The notes below the pieces were generated by a model. It was not told the origin of the DNA, did no database searches, and saw only the letters and a program-made list of their open reading frames with translations. A stretch of 12,337 nt of DNA, from the NCBI GenBank assembly GCA_001557035.1, contig LSKJ01000604.1, forward strand, positions 1-12,337, given 5' to 3'. This stretch comes from Rhodospirillaceae bacterium CCH5-H10. Lineage in GTDB: Bacteria; Pseudomonadota; Alphaproteobacteria; Reyranellales; Reyranellaceae. A program made the position numbers and the translations under genes. Shown here one piece after another: positions 1 to 6,809 of this stretch (position 1 is its first letter; every line of letters begins with the position of its first letter).

Positions 1-833
1 GTGTTCACGTCGACCGCCACGATGTTGAGGTCGGTGAGGCAGCGCAGCAGGTCGATGCCCTCGCGCGCACTGAGGCCACCCCACGACGGCGTGCAGACGC
101 CGGGCGCGCAGGACGGGTCGAACACGTCCATGTCGAAGCAGAGATAGACCGGCCGCTTGCCGACCTTGTCGCGGAACTCGGCCATGCGCTGGGCGAAGCC
201 GCCGCGGATCAGCTCGTCGATCGACACGACCTTGTAGCCGAGGCTCATGGCGCGCGGCACGACGCCCTGCGCGTAGGTCGTGCTGCGGATGCCGACATGC
301 CAGGAGAATTCCGGATCGACGAGGCCTTCCTCGGCGACATGCGTGAACTGGGTGGCGGAGTTGTACTTCTCGTCCGAGCCGTAGGGGTAGGAATCGGTGT
401 GCGAGTCGATGTGGAGGGCCGCCATCTTCGGGTACTTCTTGCCGACCGCGCGCGCCACGGGAACGGTGACCGAGCCGTCGCCGCCGATGGTGATCGGCAC
501 GGCGCCCGCCTCGACGATGCGGTCGGCGGCCTGTTCGATGCGCTCGAAGGCATCGACGATCTTCGAGGGCGTGAGCTTCACGTTGCCGCAATCGACCAGA
601 CCCAGTGCCGTCGCGGGATCGAAGTCGGCATTGGTCGGGTTGAAGCGGCGCATGAGCTGCGATTGCTGGCGCACCGAATCGGGGCCGCCGCGCGAGCCGA
701 TCCGCATGTTGGTGCCGCAGTCGAACGGGATGCCGAGGATCGCCGCCTTGTTCGCCGGTCCCGGCCGTCCATAGGGCACGCCCATGAAGGTCATGGGAAG
801 GGTGAACAGCTCGTCGTCGGACAGACGGTCCAT
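1..833 (-). CDS. Ureohydrolase (agmatinase/arginase superfamily), 3' end cut by window edge
   Basis: Family members are binuclear metal enzymes that hydrolyse a guanidino group (agmatine, arginine, guanidinobutyrate and similar) to urea and an amine. About 277 residues are visible from ATG at 833; the last 30-45 expected residues lie outside the window. Family motifs seen: GGDGS at 117-121, HIDSHTD at 141-147 (metal ligands D143, H145, D147) and FDMDVFDP at 233-240 (ligands D234, D236). The odd feature is G120, because the family motif is GGDHS and that His is a metal ligand; all other ligands are present. A Shine-Dalgarno sequence (GGAG, 7 bases before ATG) supports the start. Only one base separates the start from the stop of the upstream M20 peptidase gene, so the two are probably co-translated as the end of the transporter operon. 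The family is certain; agmatinase activity as such is not, given the lost ligand. Confidence 0.9.
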   Translation of the reverse strand, partial: MDRLSDDELFTLPMTFMGVPYGRPGPANKAAILGIPFDCGTNMRIGSRGGPDSVRQQSQLMRRFNPTNADFDPATALGLVDCGNVKLTPSKIVDAFERIEQAADRIVEAGAVPITIGGDGSVTVPVARAVGKKYPKMAALHIDSHTDSYPYGSDEKYNSATQFTHVAEEGLVDPEFSWHVGIRSTTYAQGVVPRAMSLGYKVVSIDELIRGGFAQRMAEFRDKVGKRPVYLCFDMDVFDPSCAPGVCTPSWGGLSAREGIDLLRCLTDLNIVAVDVN

Positions 834-834
834 G

Positions 835-2091
835 TCAGGGCTCCGTGGAGAGGAAGTCGTAGGCCACCAGCGTGTGGATCTTGGCAACCGCCAGCAACTC
901 GTCGACCAGCACGTGCTCGTCGGCGCCGCCCATGTTGAAGGGCGTGAGGCCCAGCACGACGGTCGGCACGTCGAACATGCGATACCAGCGCGAGTCCGAG
1001 CCGCCAACCCTCATGTTGACGGCCGGCGTCTCGCCAAGCACTTCGGCGGCGACCGAGGCGGTGCGCGTCACGATCTCGTGGCCGGGATCGGTGAAGGAGG
1101 GCTCGAAGCGCCGGATCGCCTTCCACCTCACGCCTTCCAGCGGTCCCAGCCATTCGTCCAGCTTCGCGACCAGCACGTCGGTGGTGATGCCGACGGGCAG
1201 GCGGATGTCGGCGCGGGCGATGGCATGCGTCGGTACGAGGTTGGGCGAGGTGCCACCCTCGATGGTGCCGATGTTCACCGTTACGCGCGACAGCGTGTCG
1301 GCCTCGCCGGCGCCGGAAAGTGGTTCGGAAATGGGCTTGGCCTTGCCGATCGCCGCGGTGACGACCGGCGGCGACTGGAAGGGGACGTCCTCGAGCTGCT
1401 TCAGGCAGTTGAGCGCGGCTCGCAGCCGGTCGATGGCGTTGGTGCCCTTATGGACATGCGCGCCGTGCGCCGGGGAGCCGGTGGCCTCGACCTCGACCCA
1501 CATCAGGCCTTTCTCGCCGAAGCGCACGACCTTGGGCGAGCCGACATCGCCGCAGATGTTGGCGTCGCCGGCGGCGTGCGGGAAATGCTTCAGGAGATAG
1601 CCCGAGCCCAGCGAGCCCATGTTCTCCTCGTCGCCGGCCAGGGTCAGCACGACCTCGCCGTCCCAGGCGTCGCGGTTCTCGGCCAGCAAAGCGGCGGCCA
1701 GCAGCGAGCAGGCGATACCACCCTTCATGTCGCAGACGCCCCGGCCGTAGAGCTTGCCGTCCTTCAGCACGCCGCCCAGCGGAGGGACGGTCCAGGGCAG
1801 GTCCTCCAGCAGGGGAAAGGTGTCGAGATGGCCATTGAAGATCAGGCGGCGGCCGGGCGCGCGGCCGCGGATGCGGCCGATCAGCGAGACGACGCGCGGC
1901 TCGGGCTCGACCCTCTCGATCTCGATGCCGGGAATCTCGCGCAGCAGCGCCTCGGCCGCCCGTGCCACCTCGAACGTGTCGCTTGGCGGGTTGGGCGAGG
2001 CGATGGCGACCAGCCGTTGAGTCACTTCGATGAGACGGCCGAGCGAGCCGTCGACACGGTGCGCCAGTTCGGTACGGGTTTTCGACGACAT
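835..2091 (-). CDS. M20 family metallopeptidase / amide deacylase (ArgE/DapE type)
   Basis: 418 residues. M20 enzymes are cytoplasmic dizinc hydrolases that cut amide bonds in N-acyl amino acids, carbamoyl compounds or small peptides. Motifs seen: GHLDTF at 87-92 (H88 zinc ligand, D90 catalytic), GRGVCDMKGG at 116-125 (D121 bridging ligand), GDEEN at 153-157 (E155 general base, E156 ligand), GDVG at 181-184 (D182 in the third-ligand position), the dimerisation-domain stretch GSPAHGAHVHKGTNAI near 205-220 and a C-terminal GADEHV with H393 as final ligand. The set is complete, so the enzyme should be active. The ATG overlaps the permease stop by one base (TGATG), which indicates translational coupling; the same frame stays open upstream, but that part only mirrors the permease and binding-protein genes. 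It resembles acetylornithine deacetylase and succinyl-diaminopimelate desuccinylase, but the setting beside an amino-acid importer and a ureohydrolase points to catabolism of an imported acylated compound. The substrate is unknown. Confidence 0.93.
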   Translation of the reverse strand: MSSKTRTELAHRVDGSLGRLIEVTQRLVAIASPNPPSDTFEVARAAEALLREIPGIEIERVEPEPRVVSLIGRIRGRAPGRRLIFNGHLDTFPLLEDLPWTVPPLGGVLKDGKLYGRGVCDMKGGIACSLLAAALLAENRDAWDGEVVLTLAGDEENMGSLGSGYLLKHFPHAAGDANICGDVGSPKVVRFGEKGLMWVEVEATGSPAHGAHVHKGTNAIDRLRAALNCLKQLEDVPFQSPPVVTAAIGKAKPISEPLSGAGEADTLSRVTVNIGTIEGGTSPNLVPTHAIARADIRLPVGITTDVLVAKLDEWLGPLEGVRWKAIRRFEPSFTDPGHEIVTRTASVAAEVLGETPAVNMRVGGSDSRWYRMFDVPTVVLGLTPFNMGGADEHVLVDELLAVAKIHTLVAYDFLSTEP

Positions 2092-2756
2092 CAGCGAGCC
2101 TGCAACCTGCGTTCCCAGAAGCGGATGGCCATGGCGAGCGGCCAGCAGATGAAGAAGTAGACCACGGCGATGAAGGTGAAGGTCTCGAGCGGCCGGAAGT
2201 TGGTCGCCGAAAGCTCCATGCCGCGCCGGGTGATCTCGCTCACGGAGATGACCGCGCCCAGCGAGGAGAACTTGATGAGCTGCACGAAGTTCGAGGCCAG
2301 CGGCGGCAGGGTCATGCGGATGGCCTGCGGCAGCACGATGCGGTTGAACGACTGGAACGGCGTCAGGCCCAGCACCTGGGCCGCTTCGCGATGACCCTTG
2401 GGCACGCTCTGGATACCCGAGCGGTACACCTCGGAGATGAAGGAGGCCTGGTAGAGGGCGAGGCCGATGATCAGCGCGACCAGCGCCTCGATGCGCACGC
2501 CGAACACGATCGGCAGCACGTAATAGACCCACAGGAGCTGGACCAGGATCGGCGTGTTGCGCACCACCTCGCCGATCGAGATGCCGATCCAGCGCAGCAC
2601 GCGGAAGCGTGACATGTCGAGCAGGGCGATGATCAGCCCGCCCAGCATCGCCAGGACCAGGGTGATGGCCGAGATGATCAACGTCATCTGCAGGCCGCCC
2701 ATCAGGAAGTCGAAGCTTCCCCAGACCGTGTCCCAGCGGAATTGGTACTTGAACAT
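2091..2756 (-). CDS. Polar amino acid ABC transporter permease (HisM/ArtQ type)
   Basis: 221-residue inner-membrane subunit of a type I ABC importer. Hydrophobic segments lie at about 22-46, 65-85, 88-106, 150-170 and 192-212. The cytoplasmic EAA loop that docks on the ATPase is clear around 115-145 (GHREAAQVLGL at 121-131 followed by a PQAIR stretch). VRNTPILVQL (65-74) and LIKFSSLGAVISVSEI (160-175) are typical of the His/Gln/Arg permease family. The start ATG is preceded by GAGGGTGG, and the outermost hairpin of the palindromic element ends only 14 bases upstream. The stop overlaps the ATG of the M20 gene. Many relatives work as heterodimers of two permeases; only one is encoded here, so it may act as a homodimer or pair with a subunit encoded elsewhere. 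Confidence 0.95.
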   Translation of the reverse strand: MFKYQFRWDTVWGSFDFLMGGLQMTLIISAITLVLAMLGGLIIALLDMSRFRVLRWIGISIGEVVRNTPILVQLLWVYYVLPIVFGVRIEALVALIIGLALYQASFISEVYRSGIQSVPKGHREAAQVLGLTPFQSFNRIVLPQAIRMTLPPLASNFVQLIKFSSLGAVISVSEITRRGMELSATNFRPLETFTFIAVVYFFICWPLAMAIRFWERRLQAR

Positions 2757-2770
2757 CCACCCTCACTTTT

Positions 2771-2871
2771 CCTCCCCATTCAAATGGGGAGGTGTCGCCG
2801 CTCGGCGACGGAGGGGTCATGACCCCTCCGTCAGCGTAAGACGCTGACACCTCTCCCGCGGACGGGGGAGG
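2771..2871. repeat. Five-hairpin palindromic intergenic element (REP/BIME-like)
   Basis: The 138-base gap between the binding-protein and permease genes is almost filled by five adjoining inverted repeats: 2771-2792 (10-bp stem, 2-base loop), 2794-2809 (7-bp stem, CT loop), 2807-2832 (perfect 26-bp palindrome centred on TCATGA), 2830-2848 (8-bp stem, AAG loop) and 2850-2871 (9-bp stem with one G-U pair). The whole block is roughly symmetrical about 2819/2820: GGGGAGGTGTC on the left matches GACACCTCTCCC on the right. No T-run follows on the transcribed strand, so it is not a classical terminator. Similar palindromic elements are dispersed in many alphaproteobacterial genomes (general knowledge; copy number here cannot be seen). 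By analogy with the malE-malF REP sequence of E. coli, it probably stabilises the upstream mRNA and lets the binding protein be made in excess over the permease. Confidence 0.85.
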
Positions 2872-2894
2872 CGAGCTTGATCTCGGCGCGACGC

Positions 2895-3701
2895 CTACGG
2901 AGCCACGATCGGGTCGAGCTTGTGCTTCTTGGCGTACTTCAGAAGCCTTCCGTCGAGCTTGATCGTGTCGACGAACAGGTTGACGTAGTTGAGCCAGATC
3001 TGGTCGCCCTGCGGCACTACATAGGCATAGGGCGTGATGGCGAGCTTCTCGTTGGGCAGGATGTAGGTCGCCCAGTCGAACTCGTCGGTCACTTTGATGG
3101 CGGTCGGGAAGTCGGTGATGATGACGTCGACCCGCTGCGCGACCAGCTCGGCTTCGCGCGTGTTGGGCGGCGCGACGGAGACGACTTCGGCGTTCTTCAC
3201 GTAGCCCTTCATGAAGGGCTCCATGTAGCTGCCCAGAGAGACGGCGGCCTTCACGCCCTTCTGGTCGATGTCCTTCCACTCCTTGATCTTGCTGTCTTTG
3301 CGCGTGACTGCGTAGAGGTTGGTCAGCAGATAGGGCTTGGAGAATTCGACGGCCTGGCCGCGCTTCATCGTGGCGCCGACGCCGAACATGCCGATCTCGC
3401 ACTTGCCGGCCTGCAGGTCGGCGATGAACGAGCCGAAGCTCGATTCGACGATCTCCAGCTTGGCGTCGAGTTCCTTGGCGAATTCCTTCGCCAGGTCCGC
3501 ATCGATGCCCTCGATCTCGCCGGTCTTGGAATTGCGGAACGAGATCGAATAGTAGAGCGGAAACTGGCAGACCCGGAGCTTCTTGCTCTTGGTCACCTCG
3601 TATAGACGTGACTGCGTCTGTTGCGCTTCCGCGCCCGTGATCGAAAATGCGCCAACCGTACCCGCCAGCGCGAGTGCTCCCAATATCCTTGCTACACCCA
3701 T
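2895..3701 (-). CDS. Polar amino acid ABC transporter substrate-binding protein (SBP_bac_3)
   Basis: 268-residue periplasmic binding protein. Residues 1-26 form a Sec signal peptide (MGVARI basic start, hydrophobic ALALAGTVGAF core, AEA cleavage motif before Q27). The mature protein has the two-lobe family-3 pattern: GIDADLAKEFAKEL at 65-78, GVGATMKRGQAVEFSKPY at 107-124 (R114 is the usual contact for the ligand carboxylate), VSLGS at 154-158 and ITDFPTA at 195-201 (D197 is the usual contact for the alpha-amino group). It therefore most likely binds an amino acid or a derivative with a free amino-acid head. The start at 3701 has a strong AAGGAGG six bases upstream; the open frame reaches further upstream only by running into the ATPase gene. 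The gap to the ATPase gene is 28 bases. The specific ligand cannot be read from sequence alone. Confidence 0.95.
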   Translation of the reverse strand: MGVARILGALALAGTVGAFSITGAEAQQTQSRLYEVTKSKKLRVCQFPLYYSISFRNSKTGEIEGIDADLAKEFAKELDAKLEIVESSFGSFIADLQAGKCEIGMFGVGATMKRGQAVEFSKPYLLTNLYAVTRKDSKIKEWKDIDQKGVKAAVSLGSYMEPFMKGYVKNAEVVSVAPPNTREAELVAQRVDVIITDFPTAIKVTDEFDWATYILPNEKLAITPYAYVVPQGDQIWLNYVNLFVDTIKLDGRLLKYAKKHKLDPIVAP

Positions 3702-3702
3702 G

Positions 3703-3716
3703 ACAAGCCTCCTTGT
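3703..3716 (-). promoter_or_regulatory. Ribosome binding site of the binding-protein gene, in a small hairpin loop
   Basis: On the minus strand the sequence reads ACAAG GAGG CTTGT just before the ATG at 3701. The Shine-Dalgarno core GAGG forms the loop of a possible 5-bp hairpin. It decides the start codon of the binding protein. The short stem may be chance; if it forms, it exposes the site rather than hiding it. Confidence 0.6.
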
Positions 3717-3729
3717 TTGACCTTCCCCG

Positions 3730-4494
3730 TTACTCATCCTCGAACTGCTGCAGGAAGCGCCTGGCGCGCTCCGTCTGCGGCGCATCGAAGAACGCAGATC
3801 CCGGCGCTGCCTCGACGATCTCGCCGCGGTCCATGAACACGGTGCGCGTGCCGACATGGCGCGCGAAGCCCATCTCGTGCGTGACGACCAGCATGGTCAT
3901 GCCCTCGCGGGCGAGCTGGCGCATGACGGCCAGCACCTCGCGGCGCAGTTCGGGATCGAGGGCGCTGGTTGCCTCGTCGAAGAGCAGGACCTTCGGATTC
4001 ATGGCCAGCGCGCGGGCAATCGCCACGCGTTGCTGCTGTCCGCCGGAGAGGCGCGCGGGATAGGCGTCGCGCTTGTCGGACAGGTCGACCTTCTTCAGCA
4101 GGGCTTCGGCGATGGCGACTGCCTCGTCCCTGGGCATCTTCTTCACGCGTATCGGCGCTTCGATCAGATTCTGCAGCACCGACATGTGCGGCCAGAGATT
4201 GAAGTGCTGGAACACCATGCCGATCTCGGAGCGCACGTCGCGGGCAGCCGCCTTGACCTGCTTGTTCGGCGACGGCGTCGAAATGGGCACGCCCTGCATC
4301 ACGACGCGGCCCTCGCTCGGCTCTTCGAGGAGCGCGAGGCAGCGCAACAGCGTGGTCTTTCCCGAACCCGAGGGGCCCACGACGCAAACGACGTCGCGTT
4401 CCACGACTTCCAGCGTCACGCGCGTCAGCACCTGGTTGGCGCCGAATTTCTTGGAGACGCCGTCCGCGAGGATGAGGGGGCTCGAGATGCTCAT
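3730..4494 (-). CDS. Polar amino acid ABC transporter ATP-binding protein (GlnQ/HisP type)
   Basis: 254-residue ATPase that powers the importer encoded downstream. All nucleotide-binding elements are intact: Walker A GPSGSGKTT at 40-48, Q-loop Q96 in VFQHFNLWPH, signature LSGGQQQR at 149-156, Walker B VLLFDEATSALD at 169-180 and switch H206 in VVTHEMGFA. The FNLWPHMSVLQN and EATSALDPE wording is typical of the polar amino-acid subfamily. An upstream in-frame ATG at 4524 would add ten uncharacteristic residues; ATG 4494 gives the normal family start. It is the first gene of the transporter-M20-ureohydrolase operon and is divergent from the LysR gene, from which it is separated by 116 bases. 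Confidence 0.95.
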   Translation of the reverse strand: MSISSPLILADGVSKKFGANQVLTRVTLEVVERDVVCVVGPSGSGKTTLLRCLALLEEPSEGRVVMQGVPISTPSPNKQVKAAARDVRSEIGMVFQHFNLWPHMSVLQNLIEAPIRVKKMPRDEAVAIAEALLKKVDLSDKRDAYPARLSGGQQQRVAIARALAMNPKVLLFDEATSALDPELRREVLAVMRQLAREGMTMLVVTHEMGFARHVGTRTVFMDRGEIVEAAPGSAFFDAPQTERARRFLQQFEDE

Positions 4495-4610
4495 GTCACC
4501 CCATAAGCAATTCCTATGCCGCATCTATGAGGGCTGCCGGAACGGCAGGGGTTTTGCTAGTAGAGGCCGGGAAAATCGCAAAACCAGCCAATAAAGATTG
4601 ATTATAGAGT
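4495..4610. promoter_or_regulatory. Divergent promoter/operator region with two inverted repeats
   Basis: This 116-base gap separates the start of the transporter operon from the LysR gene and must hold the promoter for at least one direction. It is noticeably more AT-rich than its surroundings, mostly near the LysR start (AATAAAGATTGATTATAG). Two inverted repeats are visible: CTGCCG-GAA-CGGCAG at 4534-4548, and GGTTTTGC (4550-4557) paired with GCAAAACC (4578-4585) across 20 bases. LysR proteins usually bind dyads in such divergent gaps and activate the neighbouring operon in response to its substrate, so these are the best operator candidates. I could not assign convincing -35/-10 boxes. Confidence 0.6.
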
Positions 4611-5489
4611 ATGGACGTCAAGCTCCTCGAAGCCTTCCGGGCGGTGGTCGATCACCGCTCCATGACCGCCGCCGCGGGCGCCATGGGCGTGACCCAGCCC
4701 GCGGTGAGCACCCAGATCGCCCGCCTCGAGGAGACGGTGGGCTTCTCGCTGTTCGAGCGCGCCAACGGGCGCCTGAAGCCCACGGCCGAGGGCGTGCTGT
4801 TCTATGCCGAAGCAAGCCGCGTGCTGGGCGAGGTCGACCGGCTGCAGGCCGCGACGGCGCAGATCCGCGAAGGCCAGTCGGGACGGCTGGTGATCGCCAG
4901 CCATCCCTCGGCCGCCATCTCGCTGCTCCCCGGCCTGGTCGCCCAGTTCCTGGCCGAGCGGCCGGGCGTTTCGGTGCGCCTGATCTCGCGCCACTCCGAC
5001 GTCGTGAGCCAGCTCCTGCCCACCGAGAGCTTCGACATCGGCATCGCCGAACTGCCGATCGACGAGAGCCAGGTCGAAGTCCGGCGCTACGGGATGCGCT
5101 GTGTCGCGATCTTGCCGCCGCGCCATGCGCTTGCCTCGCGCAAGCTGCTGACGCCGCAGCTGCTGAGCCCCCATCCGATGGTGATGCCGGCGCGCTCGCA
5201 CCAGGTGCCCAATCGCATCCGCGGCGTCTTCTCCGCGGCCGGTGCCACGATCAACAGCGTCGTCGAGGCGGAATTCTTCGCGAGCCTGTGCGGACTGGTG
5301 GCAGCTGGCACGGGCTGGTCGATTGTCGATCCCCTGTCGGCGCGCAGCTTCGAGCATCTCGGCCTCGTGACGCGCGCCTTCGAGCCGGCCGTCACCTACG
5401 AGATCGGTGCCTTCCATCGCCGTGACCGCGAGCCATCGGTGCTCGCGACCGCCTTCCTCGACATGCTCGACGACAAGTTGAAAGGGTAA
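4611..5489 (+). CDS. LysR family transcriptional regulator
   Basis: 292 residues. The N-terminal winged helix-turn-helix spans about 3-62, with the characteristic AAGAMGVTQPAVSTQIARLE stretch (21-40) and GFSLFER at 44-50. A linker helix follows (63-88), then a periplasmic-binding-protein-like effector domain from about 92 to the end (GRLVIASHPS start; FDIGIAELPI; MVMPARSHQVPNRIR). It is divergent from the amino-acid importer operon and is followed by an M28 peptidase gene, so it probably senses the imported compound and controls both directions. Its general look is like regulators of opine and amino-acid catabolism, but that is an impression rather than an assignment. No strong Shine-Dalgarno precedes the ATG (TAGAGT only). 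Confidence 0.93.
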   Translation: MDVKLLEAFRAVVDHRSMTAAAGAMGVTQPAVSTQIARLEETVGFSLFERANGRLKPTAEGVLFYAEASRVLGEVDRLQAATAQIREGQSGRLVIASHPSAAISLLPGLVAQFLAERPGVSVRLISRHSDVVSQLLPTESFDIGIAELPIDESQVEVRRYGMRCVAILPPRHALASRKLLTPQLLSPHPMVMPARSHQVPNRIRGVFSAAGATINSVVEAEFFASLCGLVAAGTGWSIVDPLSARSFEHLGLVTRAFEPAVTYEIGAFHRRDREPSVLATAFLDMLDDKLKG

Positions 5490-5492
5490 ATC

Positions 5493-6758
5493 ATGCGTCT
5501 CGACGCCGATCTGATGGGCCGCCTCGCGGCCGACGAGGCGCTGTGGCGCGACTTCAACGACATCTGCGACTGCGGCGGGCGTCTGTCGGGCACGGCGAGC
5601 GAGAAGCGCGCCTTCGCGCTGCTGCGTGAGCGCGTGAAGGCGGCATCGCCGGCCAATTCGGGCCGCTCGATCCCCGTGCCCTACAACGGCTGGCAGGCGA
5701 AGTCGGCCACGCTGAAACTGCCCGGCGGTACCTTCGCGCCCTGCCATCCGCTGGTGCGCACCATCGCGACGCCCGGGTTGACCGCCGAGGTGATCGACCT
5801 CGGCCGCGGCACGCCCGACGAGTTCGAGGCGCACAAGGCGGAGATCGCCGGCCGCATCGTGCTGGTGCGGCACGAGTTGATGTTTGCCGCGGGCACCATC
5901 CATCGCCGCCGCAAGTACGACATGGCGCGCGCCCACGGAGCGGTGGGCTTCCTCATCGGCGGCCCCTTGGCGGGACATGTCGTGGCGGGGTCCTCAGGGC
6001 GCGATACGGGTGACGGCATTCCCGCGCTCGGCATCTCGCCCGAGACGGCGGCGAAGCTGGCGCGCCGGTCGACAGGCTTCCCCACCGTCACCATCGCCAT
6101 CGAGACCGACGAGGGCCCGGCCGAGACCGAGACGCTGGTCTACGACTATCCCGGCCAGACCGACGAGTGGGTCGTACTGTCGGCGCATGTCGATGGCCAC
6201 GACCTCGCCGAAAGCGCGATGGACAACGGCACCGGCCTCGCCGCCGTGCTGGCCGTGACGCGCGCGCTGGCGCCCGAGGTGGCGAAGTGGCGGCGCGGGT
6301 TGCGCGTCATGTTCTTCAGCGTCGAGGAATGGGCGCTGACCGGTTCGGCGCAGTACGTGACGGCTCTGAGCGATGCCGAGCGTGCGAAGATCGCGCTCAA
6401 CGTCAACCTCGATTCGGTGGCGGGCAGTCCGAACCTCGCGGCGCTCACCAGCGGCTATGCCGGCGTCGAGCCGTTCCTGCTGGGCGTGGCGGAAGCCAAT
6501 GGCCAGTCCCTGCGCACGGTGCGCCCGCTGATGACCAACTCCGATCACGCGAACTTCGCGGCCGGCGGCATTCCGGCCATCCGGCTGGTGGCGGGCTTCG
6601 ACGATCCCAACGCGCATCTGCGGGTCGTGCTCACGCCGGCCGATACGCGGGACAAGGTGGCACAGAGCGAATTGCGGCAGGCCACGATGCTCACCGCGGC
6701 GCTGGTCGCGGCCGCCTGCACCGCGGATCCCGTGGAAGCGGCGCGCTGGCGGGCGTAG
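5493..6758 (+). CDS. M28 family zinc metallopeptidase (aminopeptidase-like)
   Basis: 421 residues, no signal peptide, hence probably cytoplasmic. The catalytic domain (about 220-410) keeps the whole M28 dizinc set: SAHVDGHD at 230-237 (H232 ligand, D234 structural), AMDNGTG at 242-248 (D244 bridging), SVEEWALTGS at 276-285 (E278 base, E279 ligand), NLDS at 305-308 (D307) and NSDHANFA at 349-356 (H352). A region of about 85-200 looks like the PA-type insert common in M28 proteins. Its ATG is 3 bases after the LysR stop, with AAAGGG overlapping the LysR end, so it is co-transcribed with the regulator. It may cut a peptide-like or amide-linked substrate taken up by the divergent transporter; the specificity is not known. 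Confidence 0.92.
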   Translation: MRLDADLMGRLAADEALWRDFNDICDCGGRLSGTASEKRAFALLRERVKAASPANSGRSIPVPYNGWQAKSATLKLPGGTFAPCHPLVRTIATPGLTAEVIDLGRGTPDEFEAHKAEIAGRIVLVRHELMFAAGTIHRRRKYDMARAHGAVGFLIGGPLAGHVVAGSSGRDTGDGIPALGISPETAAKLARRSTGFPTVTIAIETDEGPAETETLVYDYPGQTDEWVVLSAHVDGHDLAESAMDNGTGLAAVLAVTRALAPEVAKWRRGLRVMFFSVEEWALTGSAQYVTALSDAERAKIALNVNLDSVAGSPNLAALTSGYAGVEPFLLGVAEANGQSLRTVRPLMTNSDHANFAAGGIPAIRLVAGFDDPNAHLRVVLTPADTRDKVAQSELRQATMLTAALVAAACTADPVEAARWRA

Positions 6759-6809
6759 CGGCGCACGAACGTTCAATACCGGCGTGGCCGGCCGGCGCTA
6801 GCGTCCGAC

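Noticed and set aside
784..2160. 458-residue plus-strand frame opposite the M20 gene
   Set aside because: It is an antisense shadow, rich in Gly, Arg and Asp-His runs; the M20 gene on the minus strand has all catalytic motifs.
2771..2871. Rho-independent terminator or CRISPR-like repeats
   Set aside because: No T-run follows any stem on the transcribed strand, and the hairpins differ from one another with no spacers, so neither label fits.
835..3402. 855-residue minus-strand frame fusing the M20 protein to a long upstream part
   Set aside because: The upstream part is the shadow of the permease and binding-protein genes read in another frame and crosses the hairpin element; the M20 domain starts at 2091 with an ATG overlapping the permease stop.
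3702..3857. Longer N-terminus for the binding protein
   Set aside because: The extension overlaps the ATPase gene and lacks protein-like features, while ATG 3701 begins a proper signal peptide and has an ideal ribosome site.
4602..5978. 458-residue minus-strand frame opposite the LysR and M28 genes
   Set aside because: It is an antisense shadow; the LysR and M28 genes on the plus strand carry clear motifs.
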